A DNA stretch of 18,146 bases from CADAWZ01 sp045114665. Its GTDB lineage: Bacteria > Vulcanimicrobiota > CADAWZ01. Positions 5,817 to 14,624 of this stretch are shown here, piece by piece. Each line of letters begins with the position of its first letter. Positions within the stretch are counted from its first letter, which is position 1. The notes under the pieces were generated by a model. That model saw only the letters and a program-made list of their open reading frames with translations, had not been told where the DNA came from and made no database searches. The position numbers and the translations under genes were made by a program. The DNA lies in contig JBGUKW010000059.1 of NCBI GenBank assembly GCA_045114665.1, forward strand, positions 1 to 18,146, read 5' to 3'.

Positions 5817-7469
5817 TTACAACAAAATTATATTGTTATAATTTCTATTTCTTACAGCATTACTGAGAAAATACCCTATATATTCAAGATTTTTTCTTGC
5901 AGGAGTATATAGAGGATCTATTCTAAGTGCATCTCTCCAAAGTTTTTCAGCATACGCTTCTCTTCCTGTTTTGGAATATATGTATCCTAAATTATTTAAT
6001 ACTTCACAATCTTCAGGATGTTTTGTCAATAAAATTTGGTAATATTTTTCAGCCTCAAAATATTTTTTTTCAGATAGAAAAAATAATCCTAAATTTGAAA
6101 CAGTATAATAATCATCTAAATTTTGCTCTTCTATTTCAGTGAGAATTTTTATAGCCTCTCTTGTATACCCAGCATGAAATATTGAAAGAGCATAAATATT
6201 TATTGCATCTGTATTTGTATCATCTAATTTTAAGGCTTTTCTCGATAAAAATATTGCTTTTTTAAATTCTCCTTTTTCTAGAAAACATAAAGATAAATTT
6301 AATAAAGCAGATATGTCATTTTCATCTTTATCTAAAACTTTTATAAAATAAAATTTTGCATCATCATATCGTTCAAAAAAAAGTGATAAAAATCCAGCTA
6401 AATTTTTAATTTTTCTGCTCGAATTTGGATTTGAAGCAACCCTTCTTGCATAGTATAAAGCTTCTTTATATCGTTCTGCTGAATATAGGCAATAAGATTT
6501 ATTTGAAATGGTCTCAATATCATCCTCTTTTATTTTTAATGCCTCATCAATTTGTGCCAATGACTTATTTATTTCACCTAGCTTTAAATATGCAAGAGCG
6601 AGTATATTTTTTGAATAAATATCAAGTGGATTTATTTCAGTTGCTTTTTTTAGATTTCTCACTGCATCTGACCATTTATGTCGAACTAAATCGAGAATTC
6701 CTAAATTACAATATGTATTTGAGCTATTGGGAGTCCATGCCAGAATTTTTAAAAGTTCTTTTTCTGATTCCTCCCATTTTCTCTGTTTTGCCAAAACCCG
6801 TCCTAAATTATTCCTTGCCTCTATGTATTTCATAGAAAAAGAGATTGATTTTCTGAAACAGGATTCACTTTTTTCTAAATCCCCCTCTTCTTCATATACT
6901 AACCCCAAATTATTTAGAGTAACAAAATCCATTTCATTCAAACTGAAGGATTTTTTTAAAATATTCTTGGCTTCAGATATATTTTTATTCCTAAGATATG
7001 TAGCTCCAAGCCTATTTAGTGCATAAATATCATTAGGCATATTTATTAGATGTTTTTTAAATTCTTCTTCAGCTTCTTCATATTTTCCAAGTTTTAAATA
7101 TAACAATCCTATATTATAATTTGCATAGGTGTATTTTGGAGATAACTTTAAGGCTTTTTTAAATGCTCTCTCAGCTTTATCATATAGTCCAAGACCTGAA
7201 AATGCTATGCCAATACTATTATATGGAATAGGGTTTTGTGGATCATTTTCAATCTGTTTCTCATATTCTGATATTGATTTTAAGAAAACATTTTTCTTTA
7301 ATTTAAAAGTTTCAGAAATAATTCCTTGCTCTCTTTTAGAAAATAATTCACTGTTAAATGCTTCATCTGTATCAAAACCAAGAAAAGTCATTGTACAACC
7401 TTCTTGACCGTCAATATGTCTCAATGGTATATCTGAAGGTTCAAAGAAGTCAATATCAGAAAACTTCAT
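5817..7469 (-). CDS. Cytosolic TPR-repeat protein
   Basis: This 550-residue protein consists almost entirely of about 13 tetratricopeptide repeats (roughly residues 80-522, each 34 residues with the Y-x-x-x-G-x-x-Y and A-x-x-x-F-x-K-A-L-x-x-x-P pattern). There is no signal peptide or membrane helix. The N-terminal 75 residues carry no repeat and include a short acidic/Phe-rich start. TPR arrays are protein-binding scaffolds, so no enzymatic role is expected; the partner is unknown. The ATG overlaps the stop of the upstream TPR lipoprotein gene by four bases, with AAGGAAG seven bases upstream. The two are therefore translated together and may form one envelope-cytosol pair. Repeat count is by eye. 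Confidence 0.85.
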   Translation of the reverse strand: MKFSDIDFFEPSDIPLRHIDGQEGCTMTFLGFDTDEAFNSELFSKREQGIISETFKLKKNVFLKSISEYEKQIENDPQNPIPYNSIGIAFSGLGLYDKAERAFKKALKLSPKYTYANYNIGLLYLKLGKYEEAEEEFKKHLINMPNDIYALNRLGATYLRNKNISEAKNILKKSFSLNEMDFVTLNNLGLVYEEEGDLEKSESCFRKSISFSMKYIEARNNLGRVLAKQRKWEESEKELLKILAWTPNSSNTYCNLGILDLVRHKWSDAVRNLKKATEINPLDIYSKNILALAYLKLGEINKSLAQIDEALKIKEDDIETISNKSYCLYSAERYKEALYYARRVASNPNSSRKIKNLAGFLSLFFERYDDAKFYFIKVLDKDENDISALLNLSLCFLEKGEFKKAIFLSRKALKLDDTNTDAINIYALSIFHAGYTREAIKILTEIEEQNLDDYYTVSNLGLFFLSEKKYFEAEKYYQILLTKHPEDCEVLNNLGYIYSKTGREAYAEKLWRDALRIDPLYTPARKNLEYIGYFLSNAVRNRNYNNIILL

Positions 7470-9352
7470 TTTTTAACTTCCTTTTTTTCTTTGTTCTTGT
7501 TTTTCTTTTTTAAAAGTTCGTTTAAGATATTTTTTTCTCTGTTTTCTTCTTTCTTAGAATAAGAATATACAACATAATCATTTATGTTATTTTGCATTTC
7601 TTTTAATTCTTTTATATTTTGATCTATCGTAGCTTTATTTGCACATTTAAGACTTGTTTTTAAATACAAATCTGTTATTCTTGCAATATTATTTATAGTT
7701 TTTCCATACTTCTTTTCTTTTTCTATTTTTTCAATACTTTTTACAATTTCAGAAGTTTTTGGATATGTTATTTTTTTCTCTTTTTCCTTAGAATTCTTAT
7801 TTTCTTTCTTTTTGGGCATTGCTTCTTCATTTATATTTTTTATAGCCAAGGAGAGAATAATGTCTTCATAAGGTGTCTTTTTATTCTTTATATATGTTTT
7901 TATAACAACATCATATTTATGCTCAACAAGATTATTTATTGATGAAACAAATTGTTTTATATTGGATTCTTTTATAAATTTTTCAAATGATTTAAATAAT
8001 TTGTTTGTTTCTTTATCACTTTGAGATATCAAATAGATATACAAAGGAATCTTTTCATCAAACTTTTCTTTTTCATATAATTGTTTAAATATTGTCTCAG
8101 CCTTTTCTGTCTTTTTTTGTAAAACAAAAATTAAACCAAGTTTTATCATATCATCTGTTGTTATGTCTTTTTTGACAATTATATCTGAAGCCACTTGTTC
8201 GGCAGAATCAATATGATCACTGAAAAACAAAAGGTCTCTCAATATTTTTTTCCCAGAAATTGAAAAATCCTTACTTAAACATGCCTTTGATATATAATCT
8301 GTTGCTTCTTTTCTGTTTCCTGATTTATATGCTTCTCTTCCAAACCATTCAAGAGTTTTTACATCATTGCCATTTAGTGACAAAATTTGTTTATATATTT
8401 CAATAGCCTTATCTTTTTTATTTGAATTCTCCAAAATTTCTGCTTTTAATCTCAGTCCTTCAATATTTGTTGGTTCAACTCGCAAAATCTTGTTTGCAAG
8501 TGTTGCAGATTTAGAAAGGTCATTTTGTATAAATCTAATTCTTCCTTCGATTAGTTCTGCTTTTATGTGATTGGGATTTATTGCATATATTTTTTCAACA
8601 GCCTTTAATGCCTCTTCATATTTTTTTGTCTTTAAATATTGTTCTGCTATCAAATAAATAGGTGTTGTTCTATTTGGATTTAAGTTAATGGATTTTTTCC
8701 ATTCAGCTAATCCCTGTTCCTCATCACCTTTCGCAATATATATTTTTCCAGCAAGTTCAAGTCCTTCTTCTGATTCAGGTTCAAGCTCATTATATTTCTT
8801 TATTTCACTCAAAGCAGGTTCTAATTTATTCATTGCAAGCCATGCTTTTGCTAAACTCATGTGAACAGTTGGAAATTCTGAATCTATCTCTATTATCTTT
8901 TTGAGTTGCTTTACTGCAATTTCATATTTTCCCTGCTTTATGTATTCTTCACCTATTCCATCAATTGCCCAAAGGTAATTTTGATCTTTTTCAAGTGCTT
9001 TTCTATAATAGTTATTTTTCTCATCTAAATTGTCCATTAACCTACCATACAAATACAAATAAGAAGGACTTTCTGGATATAATTCCAAATCTTTTTTATA
9101 TTTTTGAATCAATTCTTCTTTATTTCCAAGACCTATCTCAATATCTTGATATTTCCTGTGTGCTTCAGTGTGTGTTTTTAGATGTTTTATTGCTGAGAGA
9201 TATGATTTTTTTGCCTTTTCTATGTCTCCACATCTCTCATAACTTATTCCCTCTGAAAAACAACGATCGGCTTCTCGCTTTGCTCCCATACACCCTGTTA
9301 AAAACAGAATAAATGGAATAACAACGAATAAGAAAATAAATTTTACTTTCAA
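7466..9352 (-). CDS. TPR-repeat lipoprotein
   Basis: This predicted lipoprotein (628 residues from the chosen start) has an N-terminal Lys-containing hydrophobic signal and the lipobox LTGC with the acylated Cys at residue 21. TPR-like repeats then run to about residue 420, followed by a region rich in Lys, Glu and Asn with a KKKENKNSKEKEKK-type stretch and likely helices. I chose TTG at 9352-9350 because GGAGG lies exactly five bases upstream. The ATG at 9370 has no SD and would put six extra residues before the signal. It is the first gene of the leftward block; its TPR neighbour downstream overlaps by four bases. Assembly scaffolding at the envelope is the natural guess, unproven. Confidence 0.8.
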   Translation of the reverse strand: MKVKFIFLFVVIPFILFLTGCMGAKREADRCFSEGISYERCGDIEKAKKSYLSAIKHLKTHTEAHRKYQDIEIGLGNKEELIQKYKKDLELYPESPSYLYLYGRLMDNLDEKNNYYRKALEKDQNYLWAIDGIGEEYIKQGKYEIAVKQLKKIIEIDSEFPTVHMSLAKAWLAMNKLEPALSEIKKYNELEPESEEGLELAGKIYIAKGDEEQGLAEWKKSINLNPNRTTPIYLIAEQYLKTKKYEEALKAVEKIYAINPNHIKAELIEGRIRFIQNDLSKSATLANKILRVEPTNIEGLRLKAEILENSNKKDKAIEIYKQILSLNGNDVKTLEWFGREAYKSGNRKEATDYISKACLSKDFSISGKKILRDLLFFSDHIDSAEQVASDIIVKKDITTDDMIKLGLIFVLQKKTEKAETIFKQLYEKEKFDEKIPLYIYLISQSDKETNKLFKSFEKFIKESNIKQFVSSINNLVEHKYDVVIKTYIKNKKTPYEDIILSLAIKNINEEAMPKKKENKNSKEKEKKITYPKTSEIVKSIEKIEKEKKYGKTINNIARITDLYLKTSLKCANKATIDQNIKELKEMQNNINDYVVYSYSKKEENREKNILNELLKKKNKNKEKKEVKK

Positions 9353-9488
9353 AATAGCCTCCATTGTCATTTTTTTTAAAAATACTATATATATTTCGCT
9401 ATTATGTTTTTTTTTGCCTGTATTTTAAAAGTTTTTTTTTTGATTAAAAGATTTAAAAAAAGATCTTAAAAAGGAAGAATATATAATT

Positions 9489-9518
9489 TTGAAGAAGTGT
9501 AAAGAGGAATATTATTAT
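9489..9518 (+). promoter_or_regulatory. Possible promoter for the gspF-like gene
   Basis: TTGAAG (9489-9494), an 18-base spacer and TATTAT (9513-9518), with a further TATAAT just beyond at non-ideal spacing. It is the best candidate in the 226-base divergent region between 9352 and 9579. No clear promoter for the leftward TPR operon was found there. Confidence 0.35.
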
Positions 9519-9578
9519 AATAAAATTTGTATATCAAATTTTCTTTGCTAAATTGAATTGTATTTGGAGAAGAAAAAA

Positions 9579-10820
9579 ATGCCAATATTTTCTGTTGAAA
9601 GTATTCCACCAGGTGGAAAGAAGACTAAATCCGTTAGAGAGGCAAAAGACAAACAGGCTCTAATCGATCGTCTTCTAATGGAAAAGCATTCAATAATAGG
9701 TATTGAAGAACTTGCAGAAGCACCGAAAGAAAGATTTTCCTTTGATATATTAAAAAGGTTCTTTAGGAAAAAAGATTATTCTCCAGAATTGTCCATTGCA
9801 ACAAGACAACTTGCAACACTTTTAACTGCAGGTATAACTGTTACAAGAGCATTTGAAATAATGATTGAATCTGCTGGAGTTGGCGATTGTCTCAAAGAGC
9901 CTTTTACCTATATTTTAAGAGGAATAAATGAAGGTAAAAGAATAGATAAAGTTATGGAAGAATTTCCAGATGTATTTAAACCCAATTACAGAGGTATTGT
10001 GTGTTTGGGTATGAATACAGGATGTCTTGCAGAAGCATTTACATCTCTAGCCGAAGACCTTGAAAAAGAAGTTTCTTTAAAAAGAAGTCTGTCTGCAGCA
10101 ATGACTTATCCTATTGTAACATTTTTCCTGTCATTCGTTTTAAACATAGGGCTTTTTGTAGGAGTTCTTCCAAAAATAGTAGATGTCATAGCTGATTTAG
10201 ATACGGAACTTCCATGGATAACAAAAGCCTTGATGGCTATAGTAGGATATTTATGTAATCCATATCTTGTTGTTATAAGTATTGTGCTGATCTTCTTTAT
10301 TGCATACCAAATTTTTGCCTATGTTTCAACTCCTGTAGGAAAATACAATTTTGATTTTATGAAATTAAGACTTCCTGTTCTTGGTTACATATATAGATGT
10401 AGATATGCTGAAAATTTCTGTCGTTCTCTCGCACTTTTAATTCAATATAGTGTTCCAATTCAAGAGGCAATTTTCATATCAGGAAAAATTGCCGATAATA
10501 GTTTTATGGAACAAAAATTGATTTATCCAGTAATAGATTCTGTCAGTGAAGGTATTTTTATTGCACAAGCTATGAAAAAAACTGGGCTTATGCCTGTTTC
10601 AAGTGTCAATCTTCTTGCAGCAGGTGAAGCAACAGGTGATGTTTCTTCATGTTTAAAAGATGCAGCAAAAATGCTTGAACTCGATTTAACATCTGCACTA
10701 CAACGCTCATTGAGCTTAATAGAACCAATAATGATTGTTTCTATGAGTATGTTTGTTTTGATTCTTGTGTTAGCTGTCATGCTTCCAATATACCAAATCA
10801 TACAGAATATTGGGCTTTAG
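9579..10820 (+). CDS. GspF/PilC-type inner-membrane platform protein
   Basis: This 413-residue protein is a member of the T2SSF family, the polytopic platform of type II secretion and type IV pilus machines. A short N-terminal domain (MPIFSVESIPPGGKK, like the usual MPxFxYxAxDxxGK) precedes two repeated T2SSF helical domains (about 72-195 and 275-400) and three membrane helices (about 176-198, 222-246, 385-405). The ATG at 9579 is preferred to a TTG at 9558 because GGAG lies nine bases upstream. No pilin, GspE/PilB ATPase or secretin gene is beside it, so its machine is encoded elsewhere. The next gene follows after 38 bases and is probably co-transcribed. Whether it serves a pilus or a secretion system cannot be decided here. 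Confidence 0.9.
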   Translation: MPIFSVESIPPGGKKTKSVREAKDKQALIDRLLMEKHSIIGIEELAEAPKERFSFDILKRFFRKKDYSPELSIATRQLATLLTAGITVTRAFEIMIESAGVGDCLKEPFTYILRGINEGKRIDKVMEEFPDVFKPNYRGIVCLGMNTGCLAEAFTSLAEDLEKEVSLKRSLSAAMTYPIVTFFLSFVLNIGLFVGVLPKIVDVIADLDTELPWITKALMAIVGYLCNPYLVVISIVLIFFIAYQIFAYVSTPVGKYNFDFMKLRLPVLGYIYRCRYAENFCRSLALLIQYSVPIQEAIFISGKIADNSFMEQKLIYPVIDSVSEGIFIAQAMKKTGLMPVSSVNLLAAGEATGDVSSCLKDAAKMLELDLTSALQRSLSLIEPIMIVSMSMFVLILVLAVMLPIYQIIQNIGL

Positions 10821-10858
10821 TTCTTAAGACTATTAAGACTATTAAAATGGAGATTTTT

Positions 10859-13690
10859 ATGTTTGACAATGCTATTTTTGAAAAACTTATTTTAAAAAAA
10901 GATATAGATGGTCTTAAATCATATTTACAAAAAAATATATCATCTAATCAATCAGAAGACATATTTTCTTCTGCAAAAGCTGTCTATTTTTGTATTCTAA
11001 AAACAGATATCTCGCTCAACTTTATTTCTGAATTAAAAGAACAAAAATTTACAGAAATGTTGAGAAGAATGTTATTTTGTTATATAAGAAATAATCCTCC
11101 AAGTGATGTAAGACAAAAAGCTCGAAAAATTTTAATCTCAATGGGATTTCCTGCAGTAGAATCAAATGAAAAATCATATAGTCCACTTGTTTGGAATTTT
11201 TATGAAGTTTTTTATAGATATGAATTGGCAAACAGACCAAAAGTTTTTTCAAAACTTGTAAAGGTACTTGCCAAGACAAAAGATTCATATACAAGAGATT
11301 CTGCAGTAAATTTTGTAAAACATTATCAAAATAAAGTTGTAGATGCTTTAATTGATTATTTTAAACTTGAAGAAAATTCAACAATAAAAGAAGTATATGA
11401 ATTTTTAGAGAAGCTTGGGACAGATTTAACAGATGTTGTAGCTCCACATGGGGCTACTCCAAAAATTACAAAAAATGAAGAAATTTCCAATTCCAAAGAA
11501 AATAATATTGCAAATGATAAAGATATATTAAAAGCACAAATTAAAGAAGATATGCAGAAAAAATGGAATGAAAAAAATATTTCATCCTCAATTTCTGAAG
11601 TAAAAGAACAAACACCTGTTACAGAAGTTGTAGAACAGCCTATAATACAAGAAGAAATACAACAAACAGTAAGTGAAACACCTATTACAGAAGTTGTAGA
11701 ACAGCCTGTAACACAGGAAGAAATACAACAAACAGTAATAGAACAGCCTATAACACAAGAAGTAATTACAAGTGTTGTTCAGGAAGAAATACCTACAAAT
11801 GTAAATGAAGCTCCTGTTGAACAACAGACAATAGAACAGTTTAATGAACACAAAAACGATTCTTCTCGTATATTAAAAAGCTCTTTTGTTTCATCACAAT
11901 CAATATTAATTCCTCCTCCAAAAGCAGAAGATAATATAATTGCTGAACCTTTGGCAGTTGAAGAACCAGTTATTGAAAGTAATGTAATTGAAGAACAGGT
12001 ACAAATTCAAGAAAAGAACCCAACAAGAACTCCTATGGAGTTAAAAGATGCTTTAAAATTGAATTTTGTAAACATAAAATTTGCAGGAAAGGGAGATATT
12101 TCCCCTACTCTAATGTCAACAACGATTGAAATGTTGCTTGAACTTATAGAAGTTGGTTCAGAACGCGATATGACTTTTGTTGAAAATTCGATAACAAAAT
12201 ATTTTGTTACAAATCCTTTCATGCAAGATGCTCTTAGAAGAGAATTAAAAATTTTTATGTCTGATTCTGAACTTCCAGAATTTGTCTCCAAAAGAGCCAT
12301 GGAACTTTTGCCATTATTGGGGAAAACAAAACAAAAACAATCTCTTTCTTCTATTTTGATGACACTTTCTGAAATAAATGAAGAGGAAGAACAAGAAGAA
12401 AACTTTGCAGAAGTAGCTTCAAGTATTGTTCAAATTCCAATAGAAGAAGATATTGCACACAGTGTTTCAGATAGAATTTTATCCTATTTGAAATCAACTG
12501 GTTCTTATGATTCAAAACTTGAAACTTGCCAAAACCTAATAGAAGCTGGCATCACTTTTGACGAATACTATAATTTGATTGATTTCGATTTGATGAAATC
12601 TGGAAAGAGACTTTTTGACAGAATTATTCCTGCAGCTAAAGCAATAATTTTGAGCGATAGACCTGACTTCAAACCACATATAGAAGAAGCAAAATATGTT
12701 TTATTTGTTTCTCTGCTATATGGAAACTGTCCAGATATTCTGAAAATGGAATGTTTTGAGACATTAAAAAGAAGTGGTTATTTGGATATTTTATCTGCAA
12801 AAAACATATATAAACAATATGCAATAGTTTTCGTAAAAGATTCACTTTTGAATAAATCTTCAGGGGCAGCTTGTAGAGCTCTTTCTGACATGATAAATAT
12901 AATAATTCCAGGAGCTATTGGAAGAGACAATTTTGTTGGTAAAAATATAGAAGCTCTTGTAGATTCTTACATATCATTGATAGTTAAAGAAACAGATGAA
13001 TATCTATTTGATTATGCCGTTGACATTTTGAATCATCTAAGTTTTGAAGAACATTCAATATTAATTCCTCTATCAGCCAGAATTCAACCTGTAAATTACG
13101 AAAAGGCAATTGAAATAACTGAAAAACTTGTAACAAAAAGGAATTTATGGGCATCTGATATATTGATTGAAGCTGTTGGCGAAAATTATATGGATATCAG
13201 AAACAAAGCAGTTGACGCTCTTTCACGATGTGGCTCAAATATGCCTTTAGATTACAGAAAAAGAGCTGTAAATCTAATCTTTGCAAAACTTGAAGAAACT
13301 TATGATGAAGACAAACAAGCACAATATATTGAAGTTGCAAGAAATATAGACCTTGTTATAACTGCAGAAGTTTTAATTTCACTATTTGCAAATTCTGGAC
13401 TTACAGATAGAAAAGAAATCGGAAATCGTCTTATGGGAACTCTTGCAATAATGTCTTCAAAAGAGTTTTTAGAATTGTTCAAAGGTCTTGACAATTTGAG
13501 GATATTGCACAAATATTTGACCTCTTCACATAGAGACAGATTTACTGTTGATTTTGCAAGACAATTTATTGATCTATATAGACTCCATTTTTCAAATTTA
13601 AATGGTGAGGAGACTTGGAGAAATATATTGTCTGATACAAATTCAGAATTTGTCGACATGATAAATGAACTTTGGAATTTGCAATTTTAA
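10859..13690 (+). CDS. Large helical-repeat (HEAT-like) protein with a low-complexity linker
   Basis: I do not recognise this 943-residue protein. There is no signal peptide or membrane helix. It has an all-helical N-terminal part (about 1-190), a Glu/Gln/Val/Thr-rich disordered linker (about 200-390), and a long helical C-terminal part (about 395-943) with pairs of amphipathic helices resembling HEAT or ARM repeats. In the linker, two adjacent 22-residue copies of a unit containing TEVVEQP and QEEIQQTV are present (11615-11680 and 11681-11746), plus decayed fragments. The start is ATG 10859, with GGAG six bases upstream; an ATG at 10847 actually overlaps that SD. It follows the GspF-like gene by 38 bases, which suggests a scaffold for that machine, as inference only. 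Confidence 0.7.
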   Translation: MFDNAIFEKLILKKDIDGLKSYLQKNISSNQSEDIFSSAKAVYFCILKTDISLNFISELKEQKFTEMLRRMLFCYIRNNPPSDVRQKARKILISMGFPAVESNEKSYSPLVWNFYEVFYRYELANRPKVFSKLVKVLAKTKDSYTRDSAVNFVKHYQNKVVDALIDYFKLEENSTIKEVYEFLEKLGTDLTDVVAPHGATPKITKNEEISNSKENNIANDKDILKAQIKEDMQKKWNEKNISSSISEVKEQTPVTEVVEQPIIQEEIQQTVSETPITEVVEQPVTQEEIQQTVIEQPITQEVITSVVQEEIPTNVNEAPVEQQTIEQFNEHKNDSSRILKSSFVSSQSILIPPPKAEDNIIAEPLAVEEPVIESNVIEEQVQIQEKNPTRTPMELKDALKLNFVNIKFAGKGDISPTLMSTTIEMLLELIEVGSERDMTFVENSITKYFVTNPFMQDALRRELKIFMSDSELPEFVSKRAMELLPLLGKTKQKQSLSSILMTLSEINEEEEQEENFAEVASSIVQIPIEEDIAHSVSDRILSYLKSTGSYDSKLETCQNLIEAGITFDEYYNLIDFDLMKSGKRLFDRIIPAAKAIILSDRPDFKPHIEEAKYVLFVSLLYGNCPDILKMECFETLKRSGYLDILSAKNIYKQYAIVFVKDSLLNKSSGAACRALSDMINIIIPGAIGRDNFVGKNIEALVDSYISLIVKETDEYLFDYAVDILNHLSFEEHSILIPLSARIQPVNYEKAIEITEKLVTKRNLWASDILIEAVGENYMDIRNKAVDALSRCGSNMPLDYRKRAVNLIFAKLEETYDEDKQAQYIEVARNIDLVITAEVLISLFANSGLTDRKEIGNRLMGTLAIMSSKEFLELFKGLDNLRILHKYLTSSHRDRFTVDFARQFIDLYRLHFSNLNGEETWRNILSDTNSEFVDMINELWNLQF
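11615..11746 (+). repeat. 66-bp tandem repeat inside the large helical-repeat gene
   Basis: Two in-frame 66-base copies encode 22 residues each (PxTEVVEQPxxQEEIQQTVxEx). A partial third (PITQEV) and looser variants follow. Because the length is a multiple of three, copy-number change would keep the frame. Confidence 0.8.
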
Positions 13691-13755
13691 AAATGAAATA
13701 TAATTGTGAAATTGCCTACTATACTATTGTAAAAAAGTAAATGGAGACGACTACA

Positions 13756-14448
13756 ATGTTAAAAAAAATTTCTTGTTTTGTTTTAATGTTTGTTCTAACC
13801 ACTTGTTTGGTCTATGCTGATAATATTTGTGAATCTGAATATTTTGAAATTTTAAATTCATCTTATGATTCATCTATCATAGCTCAATTTTCGCCAAGGT
13901 CTTTCTTAAATAGCGGTGGGATAAATTCATCAAAACTCATAAATACTGCAAAAAAATACACATCAGGTTCAAAGTCATTTACTTTTGATAATTTACCTAT
14001 GTCTGTAAATGATTTAAAACCTTGTAAAACTCCTTTTGAGGCAGTTGCTATGTCAGCATGTGCTTTTGCAAGATATACAGAAAATCGTGAAGATGGCTTG
14101 GAAATGCTCAATTATTTGAGAGGTCCAAGACCACTCACTAATTCGGATATTTCATTTATTGATGAACATTTAAAAGGACAAGAATATTTGCCTTGGTCGT
14201 TTTTTAAAGGTGCAACTCCAGCTAATAATTATACACCTTCAAAACCTTACAAAATAACAGTAAAAGAAAATCCTTATAGTTATCAGAATAAGGGATATGC
14301 TACTTTATATGTACATAGTGGCGGTGCTGATAGTGATAGGGCTATAACTGTTAGAAAAAAAGAATCAACAGGTGAATGGTTCCTTTGGACCCATGCAGGT
14401 TTTCTTGCAAGCATAAGAGTTCCAGATTCTGAAGATCCTTGGAAATAA
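13756..14448 (+). CDS. Secreted protein resembling the DUF6935 family
   Basis: This 230-residue exported protein has a clear signal peptide (MLKKISCFVLMFVLTTCLVY, cleaved about after YA; LTTC is a poor lipobox). The mature part has the conserved-looking string of an uncharacterised family I recall as DUF6935: an F-x-A-V-A-M-S-A helix, EMLNYLRGPRPL, SFFKGATPANNYTPSKPY, ENPYSY, and a terminal EWFLW...IRVP...DPW. These proteins have no known activity; the Trp/Asp ending and the NNYTPSKPY block mark the family. I chose ATG 13756 over 13741 because GGAG lies nine bases upstream. It precedes the duplicated small-RNA genes and shares seven complementary bases with them at its start site. Assignment is from memory. 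Confidence 0.65.
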   Translation: MLKKISCFVLMFVLTTCLVYADNICESEYFEILNSSYDSSIIAQFSPRSFLNSGGINSSKLINTAKKYTSGSKSFTFDNLPMSVNDLKPCKTPFEAVAMSACAFARYTENREDGLEMLNYLRGPRPLTNSDISFIDEHLKGQEYLPWSFFKGATPANNYTPSKPYKITVKENPYSYQNKGYATLYVHSGGADSDRAITVRKKESTGEWFLWTHAGFLASIRVPDSEDPWK

Positions 14449-14470
14449 CAACAAAAACTTGATAAAAAAC

Positions 14471-14499
14471 TTGACAAAATGTAATAATATTAGTATAAT
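14471..14499 (+). promoter_or_regulatory. Perfect sigma-70 promoter of small RNA copy 1
   Basis: TTGACA (14471-14476), exactly 17 bases, TATAAT (14494-14499): full consensus. The expected start, 7 bases on, is the G of GTCGG at 14506. Confidence 0.85.
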
Positions 14500-14505
14500 A
14501 AATAT

Positions 14506-14582
14506 GTCGGTGGTGTAGTCAAGAGTTACTTCATTCTTACTGTTAAAACTCTTGGCGATTGTTCCCCGACTTTATTTTTTTT
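14506..14582 (+). ncRNA. Putative small RNA, tandem copy 1
   Basis: A 65-base RNA (14506-14570) is followed by a T-rich run (TTTATTTTTTTT). Its first five bases GTCGG pair with its last five CCGAC. Inside, CAAGAGTT (positions 15-22) pairs with AACTCTTG (42-49) around a 19-base loop. A consensus promoter ends seven bases before. There is no start codon with an SD and no open frame of length. It is not a tRNA (no T-arm, no regular D-arm) and I know no matching Rfam family. The near-identical second copy 119 bases downstream strengthens the call. Its function may be trans-acting, or it may be a leader element. Confidence 0.65.
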
Positions 14583-14589
14583 ATAAAAC

Positions 14590-14618
14590 TTGACAAAATA
14601 TAATAATATTAATATAAT
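14590..14618 (+). promoter_or_regulatory. Perfect sigma-70 promoter of small RNA copy 2 (and probably era)
   Basis: TTGACA (14590-14595), 17 bases, TATAAT (14613-14618). It is identical in layout to the promoter of copy 1, and the hexamers are unchanged although the spacer has drifted at two positions. Confidence 0.85.
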
Positions 14619-14624
14619 AAGTAT

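Noticed and set aside
9353..9578. Replication origin in the divergent region
   Set aside because: A/T-rich with divergent genes, but I find no TTATCCACA-like boxes and no dnaA or gyrase neighbours.
10825..10844. Short direct repeat TAAGACTAT x2 before the large helical-repeat gene
   Set aside because: Only two 9-base copies in A/T-rich DNA; no promoter or operator context.
11588..11851. Antisense frame rich in Cys, Tyr and Phe opposite the large helical-repeat gene
   Set aside because: A shadow of the repetitive Glu/Gln/Val/Thr codons on the other strand; no SD and no family features.
13691..13755. Own promoter for the DUF6935-like gene (TATAAT at about 13698, TATACT at about 13725)
   Set aside because: No -35 at acceptable spacing for either; the gene may be transcribed from upstream.
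14506..14570. The 65-base repeat as a tRNA gene (paired ends, GTGGTGTAGT resembling a D-arm, TTCCCC near the 3' end)
   Set aside because: There is no 7-bp acceptor stem, no TTC-purine-A T-loop and stem, no convincing anticodon arm, and a T-run follows directly.
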